A stretch of DNA of 8,832 bases from Bacillota bacterium. GTDB lineage: Bacteria; Bacillota; Sulfobacillia; RBS10-35; JAJYVM01. This document shows, piece by piece, positions 1-5,826 of this stretch. A program made the translations under genes and the position numbers. Numbering within the stretch: position 1 is the stretch's first letter; the number at the start of each line of letters is the position of its first letter. Where the stretch lies: contig JAJYVM010000141.1 of NCBI GenBank assembly GCA_021792015.1, forward strand, positions 1-8,832. Direction: 5' to 3'. The notes beneath the pieces are model-generated. The model was not told where the DNA came from and did no database searches. It saw nothing but the letters and a program-made list of their open reading frames with translations.

Positions 1-30
1 GCGTGCTGCCCCGCCGAACGGCGATCGGCA

Positions 31-435
31 TCATGGCGGGCCAGACGGGAGACCTGGCACGCGGCTGACGGCATCCACCTCGAACCCCGTGTGCAGCGGA
101 AGCGTGGGGATCTCCGCGGCCCATAGCCACCGGATGGCCAGGATCTCGGCGGGATCCCAGCCCGTGATCTCCGCGTCCGGCGCGGCCGCGAACACCCGGT
201 GGACCCGGCCCCTGTAGGGCCAGTCGCCAAGGAGCGTCAGCGGCCCCAGCCCGATGCCGAACTCCTCGCGCATCTCCCGGCGCAGAGCAGCCTCCGGCGA
301 GGCATCGGCCGCCTCGATGCGGCCGCCCGGCAGCCCCCACCTGCCGATGTTCTCCGGCAGGCGGTTGTTGTGCTGCACCAGCAGGACGCGGCCGTCCCGC
401 ACCAGCACCACCCGGGCGGCGTCAGGCGCAGACAG
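31..435 (-). CDS. Nudix hydrolase (MutT-like), variant Nudix box
   Basis: Small Nudix-fold pyrophosphohydrolase, expected to hydrolyse a nucleoside-diphosphate-X substrate using Mg2+ in the cytosol; the substrate cannot be told from sequence. The start of the fold reads RVVLVRDGRVLLVQHNN, followed by GRWGLPGG and the Nudix helix ending in REMREEFGI. The box carries one extra residue between the GG and the RE (14 instead of the usual 13), and an Asp stands where the conserved first Glu is expected. The frame runs from the TGA at 31-33. The obvious start is GTG at 409-411, but that begins inside the first beta strand. A CTG at 433-435 adds eight residues (reading SAPDAAR) and lies 9 nt after a perfect GGAGGT, so I prefer it; total about 134 residues, a normal length for the family. 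It is transcribed divergently from the second Nudix gene. Family assignment is firm; the start is less sure. Confidence 0.88.
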   Translation of the reverse strand: MSAPDAARVVLVRDGRVLLVQHNNRLPENIGRWGLPGGRIEAADASPEAALRREMREEFGIGLGPLTLLGDWPYRGRVHRVFAAAPDAEITGWDPAEILAIRWLWAAEIPTLPLHTGFEVDAVSRVPGLPSGPP

Positions 436-444
436 GATCCCCCC

Positions 445-450
445 ACCTCC
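445..450 (-). promoter_or_regulatory. Ribosome binding site of the first Nudix gene
   Basis: The plus strand reads ACCTCC, i.e. GGAGGT in the minus-strand transcript. It is 9 nt before a CTG codon (433-435) but 33 nt before the first GTG (409-411), so it argues for CTG initiation. An ATC codon 6 nt downstream is a less likely alternative. Confidence 0.5.
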
Positions 451-470
451 AACGCGAACGCGCTGGTCCC

Positions 471-947
471 ATGATCACCTATGCCGAGCGCCGCCAACGC
501 TTCAACTTCCGGGTGGCGGGCATCGCCATCCGCGAGGGCCGGGTTCTGCTCCACACCGCCCCCGGCGACGACTTCTGGACGCTGCCGGGTGGGCGGGCGG
601 AGATGCTGGAGTTCACCCCGGACACCCTCAGGCGGGAGATGGCCGAGGAGATCGGCGTCGCGGCGCAGCAGGGACACCTGGTCTGGATCGTCGAGAACTT
701 CTTCAGGTACGCAGGCCAGGAGTGCCATGAGGTCTGCTTCTATTACGCAATGTCCCTGCCCCAAGACGCGGCCCGTCAGGACGAGTTCCTGGGAACCGAA
801 GGGGCGATGCCCCCGCACTACCGCTGGACGCCCCTCGCCGAGCTCCACCGGCTCCACATCGAGCCCTCATTCCTGCGCGAGGGCCTGCGCAACCTGCCAG
901 CCCAGATCGTCCACCTCTGCCTCGACCAGCGGGGCGGCGCGGGATGA
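471..947 (+). CDS. Nudix hydrolase, canonical Nudix box
   Basis: Cytosolic Nudix-family hydrolase of 158 residues. Strand 1 reads FRVAGIAIREGRVLLH at about residues 13-28, then FWTLPGG leads into a perfect Nudix box at residues 41-63: G41, E47, R55-E56, E59-E60, G62, with spacing exactly GX5EX7REUXEEXGU. The metal-binding glutamates are all present. The region after the box (VENFFRYAGQECHEVCFYYAMSL) and the tail LHIEPSFLREGLRNLP resemble a widespread subfamily of uncharacterised bacterial Nudix proteins, so the substrate is unknown. The start is ATG at 471 and the stop is TGA at 945-947. No good Shine-Dalgarno is visible upstream, and the divergent gene begins only about 35 bp away, so both promoters must overlap in that gap or in the neighbouring coding sequence. 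Its 3' end meets a decayed kinase remnant on the other strand. Confidence 0.93.
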   Translation: MITYAERRQRFNFRVAGIAIREGRVLLHTAPGDDFWTLPGGRAEMLEFTPDTLRREMAEEIGVAAQQGHLVWIVENFFRYAGQECHEVCFYYAMSLPQDAARQDEFLGTEGAMPPHYRWTPLAELHRLHIEPSFLREGLRNLPAQIVHLCLDQRGGAG

Positions 948-954
948 TCGCATA

Positions 955-1154
955 CGGAGAGGGCGGCTCGGCCCAGCGCCGCGGCCCCCGCTCGCGTCAT
1001 CCGGACCCCAGCCGCCGCGACCACGCCCGGTCCCCGGCCGGCGGGCCCATGGCGTCCCACAGGGCCTCTTTGGTGACGTCCTTGCTGATCAGGGAAACGC
1101 CCAGCGCAGCCGCCAGCGTGCTCCCGCCGGCGCGGGCGGTCCCGACACGAGCAC
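955..1154 (-). pseudogene. Remnant of a P-loop kinase (AAA/zeta-type predicted kinase), frameshifted and truncated
   Basis: Directly after the oxidase stop codon the minus strand reads GTG CTC GTG TCG GGA CCG CCC, i.e. VLVSGPP, the start of a GPPGAGKST Walker A motif. The frame then shifts: the continuation STLAAALGVSLISKD, then VTKEALWDAMG, then DRAWSRRLG is in a different frame and ends at a TGA at 997-999. A third frame, about 992-955, continues plausibly as AAALGRAALSV. This pattern (Walker A, then the 'ISKD..KE' segment, then 'DRA.SRRLG.A') is that of the predicted P-loop kinases often annotated 'AAA family ATPase'. Restoring one base in the Walker A gives GPPGAGGST, with Gly replacing the catalytic Lys. 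Only about 65 of an expected 160-200 residues remain, and the rest is absent at the Nudix 3' end. The start (GTG 1152-1154) lies 4 nt after the oxidase TAA, so the intact gene was probably translationally coupled to it. Reconstruction across frames is my inference. Confidence 0.6.
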
Positions 1155-1158
1155 GACC

Positions 1159-2244
1159 TTACGCAAGCCGGTCGAGGGCGAAGGGGCCGATGGGCCAGCG
1201 CGTGCCGCCGTCGCAGACGAGGTCGGCGAGGATCTCGCCGACGACACTGCAGAACTTGAAACCGTGGCCCGAGAACCCGGCCGCCACGGCCACGCCCGGC
1301 TCGCGCAGCCCGATGGCGAAGTTCTCGTCCGCCGTGTTCGAATACATGCAGGTGCTGACGGCCAGCGGCTCAGCATCCAAAGCGGGGATGTGCGTCCGCA
1401 GCACGGCTCGCAACGCCGCGATCTCCTCGGCGCTCACCGGCCGCCGCGGCGCATCGGGGTCGATGCGCTCACCGCCGTGGTGGAAGGCGACCTTGAACCC
1501 CTCGCCGGTGACGTCCGGGAGCCCGTAGATGTCGCGTGCCGCCGGCGCCCCCACGGCCCAGATGAAGAGGGGCAGGTCGGGCGCCCGCGGCGGCCACCAC
1601 GCCACCCACTGGCGCTCGATCCGGAGCGGCAGGCCCAGCAGGTCGCGGGCCCAGGCGCCGGCGGCGATGACCAGGCGCGGCGCCCGCAGGATCTCGCCGT
1701 CCGCGAGCCGCACCCACCCCGGCGCCCACTCGGCCACCCGCGCCCCGAAGCGCAGGTCGGCCCCTGCCCGCGCCGCCCCGTCGAGGTGCGCCCGCACGCA
1801 GGCCTCGGGCAGCAGGGCGCCGGCATCCGCCTCGTAAAGCCCCATCAGGCCGTCCGGCACCGCCAGCGATGGATAACGCCGCCGCAATGCGGCGGCGTCC
1901 AACACCTCGTGCGGAAGGCCGTGCGCGCGCGCGCTCGCCAGCGCCCCCGCGAACACGGGCTCCTCCACCCGCGACAGCATCAGGCCGCCCGTCACCCGCA
2001 GCAGCGCGGGATCCAGCTCACGCCACAGCTCGTACGCCCGCAACAGCAGCGGCACGTAGGCGGGGTCTTCCCAGTACGCCTTGCGGATGATGCGGCTGCC
2101 GCCGTGCGACGAGCCGCGGTCGTGGGCGGCCGTGAACTGCTCGACCCCGGCCACGCGCAGGCCGCGGCCCGCCAGGTGGTAGGCCGCAGCGCTGCCCATG
2201 CCGCCAAGTCCCAGCACGATGACATCGAAAGACGCTGACGACAA
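1159..2244 (-). CDS. FAD-dependent amine oxidase, monomeric sarcosine oxidase / N-methyl-L-tryptophan oxidase family
   Basis: 361-residue flavoenzyme that should oxidise the N-methyl or secondary-amine C-N bond of an amino acid with O2, giving H2O2 and aldehyde or imine. The N-terminus FDVIVLGLGGMG (residues 6-17) is the GxGxxG dinucleotide fold, with E35 at the end of strand 2. Residues known from monomeric sarcosine oxidase can be placed: R54 in RIIRKAY (substrate carboxylate), Y240 in IYGLP, K251 and H255 in FKVAFHH (oxygen-activating Lys), C299 and Y301 in CMYSN (the Cys that carries covalent 8-alpha-S-cysteinyl FAD), and K330 in GFSGHGFKF (second carboxylate contact). All are present, so the enzyme looks functional. 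The exact substrate (sarcosine, N-methyltryptophan, pipecolate or another) is not determinable. The start is TTG at 2242-2244, preceded by a G-rich stretch (GGGGGTGGGGG) 4 nt away; no other in-frame start gives the Rossmann strand. It lies 84 bp downstream of the MoxR-type gene on the same strand. No signal peptide; cytosolic. Confidence 0.92.
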   Translation of the reverse strand: MSSASFDVIVLGLGGMGSAAAYHLAGRGLRVAGVEQFTAAHDRGSSHGGSRIIRKAYWEDPAYVPLLLRAYELWRELDPALLRVTGGLMLSRVEEPVFAGALASARAHGLPHEVLDAAALRRRYPSLAVPDGLMGLYEADAGALLPEACVRAHLDGAARAGADLRFGARVAEWAPGWVRLADGEILRAPRLVIAAGAWARDLLGLPLRIERQWVAWWPPRAPDLPLFIWAVGAPAARDIYGLPDVTGEGFKVAFHHGGERIDPDAPRRPVSAEEIAALRAVLRTHIPALDAEPLAVSTCMYSNTADENFAIGLREPGVAVAAGFSGHGFKFCSVVGEILADLVCDGGTRWPIGPFALDRLA

Positions 2245-2304
2245 CCGGCCCCCACCCCCGTGGCCGCCGCGGCGCAGAGGCCACCGCCCGCGGCAATCCG
2301 GCAG

Positions 2305-2338
2305 GGCGGGTTGCGGCGGTCCGCCGCCTCAACCCGCC
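2305..2338 (-). repeat. Strong GC hairpin across the MoxR stop codon
   Basis: Plus-strand arms GGCGGGTTGCGGCGG (2305-2319) and CCGCCTCAACCCGCC (2324-2338) pair over 15 bp with one mismatch and a TCCG loop. The TGA stop of the AAA+ ATPase gene (2329-2331) lies inside the right arm. No T-tract follows on either strand, so it is not a textbook intrinsic terminator. It could attenuate transcription into the oxidase gene or protect the upstream mRNA end. Confidence 0.6.
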
Positions 2339-3213
2339 GGGCAGGCCACCGCCAGCAGGGCCGCCATGTCCGCGCGCACCCGCATGATGTCGTCGCGGCT
2401 CTTCAGGACGGCGCCGAGGGTGCCGGCCACGACCTCCGGTTCCAGCTCGACGGCGCCGAGGGCCACCAGCGCCGACGCCCAGTCCAGCGTCTCCGCCACG
2501 CCCGGCGCCTTCTCCAGCGGCAGCCGCCGCAGCTCGCGCACGAAGCGGGCGACCTCCTCCGCCAGCCGCGGCGGCACGTCGGGCATGCGCACGTGCAGGA
2601 TCTCCACCTCGCGCTCGTAGTTCGGGTAGTCGATCCAGAGATAGAGGCAGCGCCGCTGCAGGGCGTCCGACAGCTCGCGCACGCGGTTGCTGGTCAGCAC
2701 CACGTAGGGGCGGTGCTGCGCCCGCAGCGTGCCGAGCTCGGGGATCGTGACCTGCCACTCGGCGAGGACCTCCAGCAGGAAGGCCTCGAACTCCTCGTCG
2801 GCGCGGTCGACCTCGTCCACCAGCAGCACGGGTGCCTTGTCGCGCTGCAGGATGGCCTCGAGCAGCGGCCGCTTCATGAGGTAGTCCGTGCCGAAGAGCT
2901 CCTGCTCGCGCTCGGCGGTGCTGAGATCGCCGCCCTCGGCCGCCTTGAGGTGCAGCAGCTGGCGCGGGTAGTTCCACTCGTAGAGCGCCGAGGCGGAATC
3001 CAGGCCCTCGTAGCACTGCAGCCGGATCAGGTTGGTGTCCAGGGCCTCGGCGAGGGTCTTGGCGATCTCGGTCTTGCCGACGCCCGCGTGCCCCTCAACG
3101 AGGAGCGGCTTGCCGAGTCGCATCGCGAGGTGGATCGCCATCGCGATCTCGCGGTCGGCGACGTAGCGCCGCTCCCGCATCAGGGCCACCAGCCTGTCGA
3201 TGTCCGCCGTCAA
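2329..3213 (-). CDS. MoxR-family AAA+ ATPase, CoxD-like
   Basis: AAA+ ATPase of the MoxR class, working as an ATP-driven chaperone that remodels or helps metallate a client enzyme, normally with a VWA partner. Counting from the TTG at 3211-3213 (294 residues, first residues MTADIDRLVALMRERRYV), Walker A GHAGVGKT is at about 41-48, Walker B LLVDEVDRAD at 130-139, followed by EEFEAFLLEVL, sensor 1 at VVLTSN (about 171-176), and the arginine-finger region LSDALQRRCLYLW. The phrases IRLQCYEGLD, YEWNYPRQLLHLK and TIPELGT are typical of the CoxD branch. The frame stays open to a TTG at 3258, adding 15 residues. I chose 3213 because GGGAGG lies just upstream and homologous proteins begin near here, though the spacing is short (3 nt). 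It follows the VWA gene by about 200 bp and precedes the oxidase. Motifs look intact. Confidence 0.93.
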   Translation of the reverse strand: MTADIDRLVALMRERRYVADREIAMAIHLAMRLGKPLLVEGHAGVGKTEIAKTLAEALDTNLIRLQCYEGLDSASALYEWNYPRQLLHLKAAEGGDLSTAEREQELFGTDYLMKRPLLEAILQRDKAPVLLVDEVDRADEEFEAFLLEVLAEWQVTIPELGTLRAQHRPYVVLTSNRVRELSDALQRRCLYLWIDYPNYEREVEILHVRMPDVPPRLAEEVARFVRELRRLPLEKAPGVAETLDWASALVALGAVELEPEVVAGTLGAVLKSRDDIMRVRADMAALLAVACPAG

Positions 3214-3216
3214 TGG

Positions 3217-3222
3217 CCTCCC
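3217..3222 (-). promoter_or_regulatory. Candidate ribosome binding site of the MoxR-type gene
   Basis: The minus-strand transcript reads GGGAGG, 3 nt before the TTG at 3211-3213. The spacing is shorter than ideal. The upstream alternatives (TTG 3258, GTG 3246, GTG 3231) have no clear purine-rich site at a proper distance. Confidence 0.4.
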
Positions 3223-3414
3223 GCCTTCCACGCCCCAAAGGGTCACCTGTGCCGCCAACGCCCGGAGCCACGGAGGGCGCCAGGCCTGCTGGATGCAGTC
3301 ATGGCGGGCGCGACGGCATTCGGGGCGAACTTACCGGTCCTGGGCGCGGGTCTGTGCCGCGCCGGGCAGGGCTCCGCCCTCGCCGCTTCCGCGGTGTTGC
3401 GCGGCATCCGGACC

Positions 3415-4554
3415 TCAGTGGCGCACCCGGTCCACGAGCGCGGTCACATGTTGTTCCAGTTCGAGGAGGTTCGCCAGATTTCCCGCTGGGGCCAGGACGT
3501 CGACGGAAGGCATCGCCGCCTGCATGCCGAGGGACAGCGGCTTGTAGGCGGGGTCGGCCGCCAGCGGATTCAGCCAAAGCACGCCCTCGCACGCGCGCTT
3601 CAGCGACGTCATCTCGCCCCGCAGCAGGCTGGTGTCGCCCGTGTCGAGGCCATCGCTGCAGATGATCAGCACGGTGTGGCGGTCCAGCATCTGGCTGTTG
3701 CCCTTGCGGAAGTCGCGCAGGCAGGCGCCGATGCGGGTGCCGCCGGCCCAGTCGCCGTTGTCGGCGAAGAAGCTGCGCAGGGCGGCGTCCGCGTCGGGCC
3801 GGCGCAGCATCCCCGTCACCTTCTGCAGCGAGGTGCTGAAGGTGAAGGCCTCGACCCGCGGCAGGGCCCGCTCCAGGGCGCGCACAAACGTCAGCAGGAA
3901 GCGGCTGTACGGCTCCATGGAGCCGCTGACGTCGCAGATCACGATGACGCGGGTGCGCCGCGGCCGGCGCTTCTTGTAGTGGAAGTGCAGCAGGTCGCCC
4001 CCGGTGCGCAGCGACCGGCGCACCGAGCGGCGCAGGTCGATGCGGCGGCCCTTCCGCGCATACGTCAGCCGGCGGCCCAGGCGAATGGCGAGCCGCCGCG
4101 CCAGGATCGCGCAGAGCTCCGCCAGGCGGTCCTCCTCCTCGCGGCGGAGCGAGCCGAAGTCGCGGCGCACGAGGGCGGCGGCCGGGCTGTAGGCGGCCAT
4201 CTTCATCTCGTCGGTCTCGTTGCCGGGGTCGCCCTCCGGCGGGCCGGGCTCCGGCTGCTTGTCCCCGGGGGCCTGCGTCTCCGGCTGCCCGTCGGCCGGC
4301 CCCTGGTCGTCGTCGGGCGGGCCCTCGACCTCGGCCGAGTCCGGAACCTGCCAGAATGCGTCGAACATGCTGTCGAACGTGCCGAGGTCGTCGTGGCGGT
4401 GTACGAGCGTCGAGCGCAGGGCCTGGCGCACCTCGCGCCGCTCCCCCACGTCGATCGCCAGCAGGGCCTGCAGGCCGTCGTGCACGTCGGCCTGGGTCAC
4501 GCGCAGCCCGCGGCCGCGCAGCACCCGTGCGAACTGGATCACCTGCGCGTCCAC
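3415..4554 (-). CDS. VWA domain protein, CoxE-like
   Basis: 379-residue cytosolic protein of the CoxE/VWA-containing family, the usual partner of MoxR ATPases; it binds a client protein through a metal-ion-dependent adhesion site. Residues 1-70 form the helical N-terminal region (VIQFARVLRGRGLRVTQADV, then ALRSTLVHR). Residues about 71-116 are an acidic Pro/Gly/Asp/Glu linker, expected to be disordered. A basic stretch RRPRRTR at about 196-202 leads into the VWA domain. The MIDAS is complete: DVSGS at 208-212, T273 in GGTRIG, D301 in CSDGLDTG. The open frame reaches GTG 4593, but GTG 4552-4554 has GGGAGGGG 7 nt upstream and gives the usual N-terminus, so I use it. The gene lies upstream of its MoxR partner, the reverse of the common moxR-then-VWA order, with about 200 bp between them. 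The assignment is firm; the client protein is unknown. Confidence 0.93.
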   Translation of the reverse strand: MDAQVIQFARVLRGRGLRVTQADVHDGLQALLAIDVGERREVRQALRSTLVHRHDDLGTFDSMFDAFWQVPDSAEVEGPPDDDQGPADGQPETQAPGDKQPEPGPPEGDPGNETDEMKMAAYSPAAALVRRDFGSLRREEEDRLAELCAILARRLAIRLGRRLTYARKGRRIDLRRSVRRSLRTGGDLLHFHYKKRRPRRTRVIVICDVSGSMEPYSRFLLTFVRALERALPRVEAFTFSTSLQKVTGMLRRPDADAALRSFFADNGDWAGGTRIGACLRDFRKGNSQMLDRHTVLIICSDGLDTGDTSLLRGEMTSLKRACEGVLWLNPLAADPAYKPLSLGMQAAMPSVDVLAPAGNLANLLELEQHVTALVDRVRH

Positions 4555-4561
4555 CGGGGCG

Positions 4562-4569
4562 CCCCTCCC
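4562..4569 (-). promoter_or_regulatory. Ribosome binding site deciding the VWA gene start
   Basis: The minus-strand transcript reads GGGAGGGG, 7 nt before the GTG at 4552-4554. It would fall inside the coding region if translation began at the farther GTG (4591-4593), so it supports the shorter protein. Confidence 0.6.
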
Positions 4570-4578
4570 GCACCCCAG

Positions 4579-4595
4579 AGTATCACGGATCACGG
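4579..4595 (-). promoter_or_regulatory. Weak -10-like element and 7-bp tandem repeat upstream of the VWA gene
   Basis: On the minus strand GATACT (4584-4579) matches the sigma-70 -10 consensus at 4 of 6 places and would give a short leader of about 20 nt before GTG 4554. No convincing -35 hexamer is seen. The same place holds ATCACGG repeated twice in tandem on the plus strand (4582-4588, 4589-4595), a possible operator half-site. It lies between two divergent genes. Confidence 0.3.
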
Positions 4596-5546
4596 AAGAT
4601 CAGGCACCGATCGCCGGCGCGGCCCTATGGTGGCTCCTGGTGATCGCAGGGCATGTGGCGCACGGGGGACGGGGCGCGATGGACGTTGCGCGCGGCGGCG
4701 GAATGCGACAGGGCAAGGTACGACGCGTTCGTGCGGGGGCATCGGCGCGGCCATCCCCTGCAGCTCTGGTCCTGGGGCGAGGTGAAGGCCGGTGACGGCT
4801 GGCTGAGCCGCCGCTTCGTCCTGGAGCGCGAGGGCGCGGTGGCCGCCAGCGTGGCCATCGTGGAGCGCGCGCTGCCCCTGCCCGGACGGATGCGGTTCTG
4901 GCTGGCCCACCGCGGACCCGTGGCCGATGCGGCCACCCTGCCCCTGCTCTGGGCCGGATTGCGCCGGGCGGCGGGCGCGCACGGCGTGCTGGCCGTTCGC
5001 TTCGACCCCGAATGGCCGCTGGCCGGGGGGCGGGCGCTGCGGGCGGCCGGGCTGGAGCACGTGCCGCCCCGCCCCACCTGGCCCATGGGCTCGCTGCAGC
5101 CCGTGCGGGTCTGGTCCGGAGCCAGGGATGGCGGCAGGCTTGCAGGACGCAATCGCCTGGCGGACGGGGAGGCGGCCGTCTTCGCGCGCTTTGAGGCCCA
5201 CACGCGCCAGGACGTCCGCCGCTCGGGCAAAAAGGGCGTGCAGGTCCGGACGGGCGGGCGCGCCGACGTGGCCACCCTCCACGCGCTCGAGCGGGCCGCC
5301 GCGGGGCGCAGGGGCTTTCCGCTGCGCGACCTCGGGTTCTTCGAGCGCCTCTGGGCGGCATGGGGCGAGGACGGCCGCCTGCTGGTGGCCGAGCACGCGG
5401 GACGCGCCGTCGGCGCCGCCTGGTTTGTCGCCTGCGGCGCCGGCTGCTGGGGCCAGTTCGCCGCCGCCGACCCCGAGGCCCGCCACCTGCTGCCCACGGT
5501 CGCCCTGTACTGGGCTGGCATCCGCTGGGCGGTCGGGCGCGGCTGC

Positions 5547-5576
5547 GCCTTCGCATGCGTCACGCATGGCCTTCGC
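5547..5576 (+). repeat. 8-bp direct repeats flanking a palindrome (22-bp insertion)
   Basis: GCCTTCGC occurs at 5547-5554 and again at 5569-5576. Between them lies ATGCGTCACGCATG, which together with the preceding C forms a 15-bp palindrome (CATGCGT-C-ACGCATG, 5554-5568). Both repeat copies encode Ala-Phe in their respective frames, and deleting one copy with the palindrome restores the FemAB reading frame. The form resembles an excision footprint of a transposon: target duplication plus the tips of its terminal inverted repeats. Confidence 0.75.
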
Positions 5577-5693
5577 CGTCCATGGCTCCGGGTGCGGCAT
5601 CGACTGGCGGCAGGATCGCGCGAACGGCCTGCGCGACTTCAAGAAGGGCTTCGGGCCCGGCGACCTGCGCTTTGCGGGCGAGCACGACCCGGT

Positions 5694-5805
5694 GCTGCGC
5701 CCGGCGGCCTACCCCGCCTTCCGGCTGGCGGATCGTCGTCGCAACGGTCATTTCGACGGCGGCGAAGCTGCGCCCGGCGGCCCACCCCGCCTTCCGGCTG
5801 GCGGA
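5694..5805 (+). repeat. 39-bp near-identical direct repeat, offset 73 bp
   Basis: Copies at 5694-5732 and 5767-5805 agree at 38 of 39 positions (T at 5710, C at 5783). The 34-bp spacer 5733-5766 is not repeated; its ends, TCGTCGTCG and CGGCGGCGA, can pair with G-U wobbles. The 73-bp offset is not a multiple of three, so the two copies encode RPAAYPAFRLA and RPAAHPAFRLA in different frames. They lie at the FemAB 3' end. Confidence 0.85.
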
Positions 5806-5826
5806 GGAGGCGCGCTTTGTCTGGCT

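Noticed and set aside
237..857. Minus-strand frame of 206 codons across both Nudix genes
   Set aside because: It is antisense to the second Nudix gene and out of frame with the first; its C-terminus is Cys/Arg-rich shadow sequence.
481..2238. A 585-codon open frame on the plus strand
   Set aside because: It overlaps the second Nudix gene out of frame and then runs antisense to the oxidase; Arg/Pro/Ser-rich translation without domains.
3259..3414. Possible small gene in the VWA-MoxR gap (minus-strand ATG frame of about 54 codons)
   Set aside because: Arg/Pro/Ala-rich with no ribosome binding site and no recognisable similarity; nothing else is seen in the gap.
2260..4785. An 841-codon open frame on the plus strand
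   Set aside because: It lies antisense to the clear MoxR and VWA genes. Its composition (His/Gln/Arg/Ala-rich, no motif) is the usual shadow of GC-rich coding DNA.
5577..5640. Programmed frameshift in the FemAB gene
   Set aside because: No slippery heptamer is seen, and the frame change coincides exactly with the 22-bp repeat-bounded insertion, which explains it more simply.
5733..5766. Spacer between the 39-bp repeats as a miniature transposable element or CRISPR-like unit
   Set aside because: Only two repeat copies, one spacer, no terminal inverted repeats beyond a wobble-paired stem; it is better described as part of a duplication.
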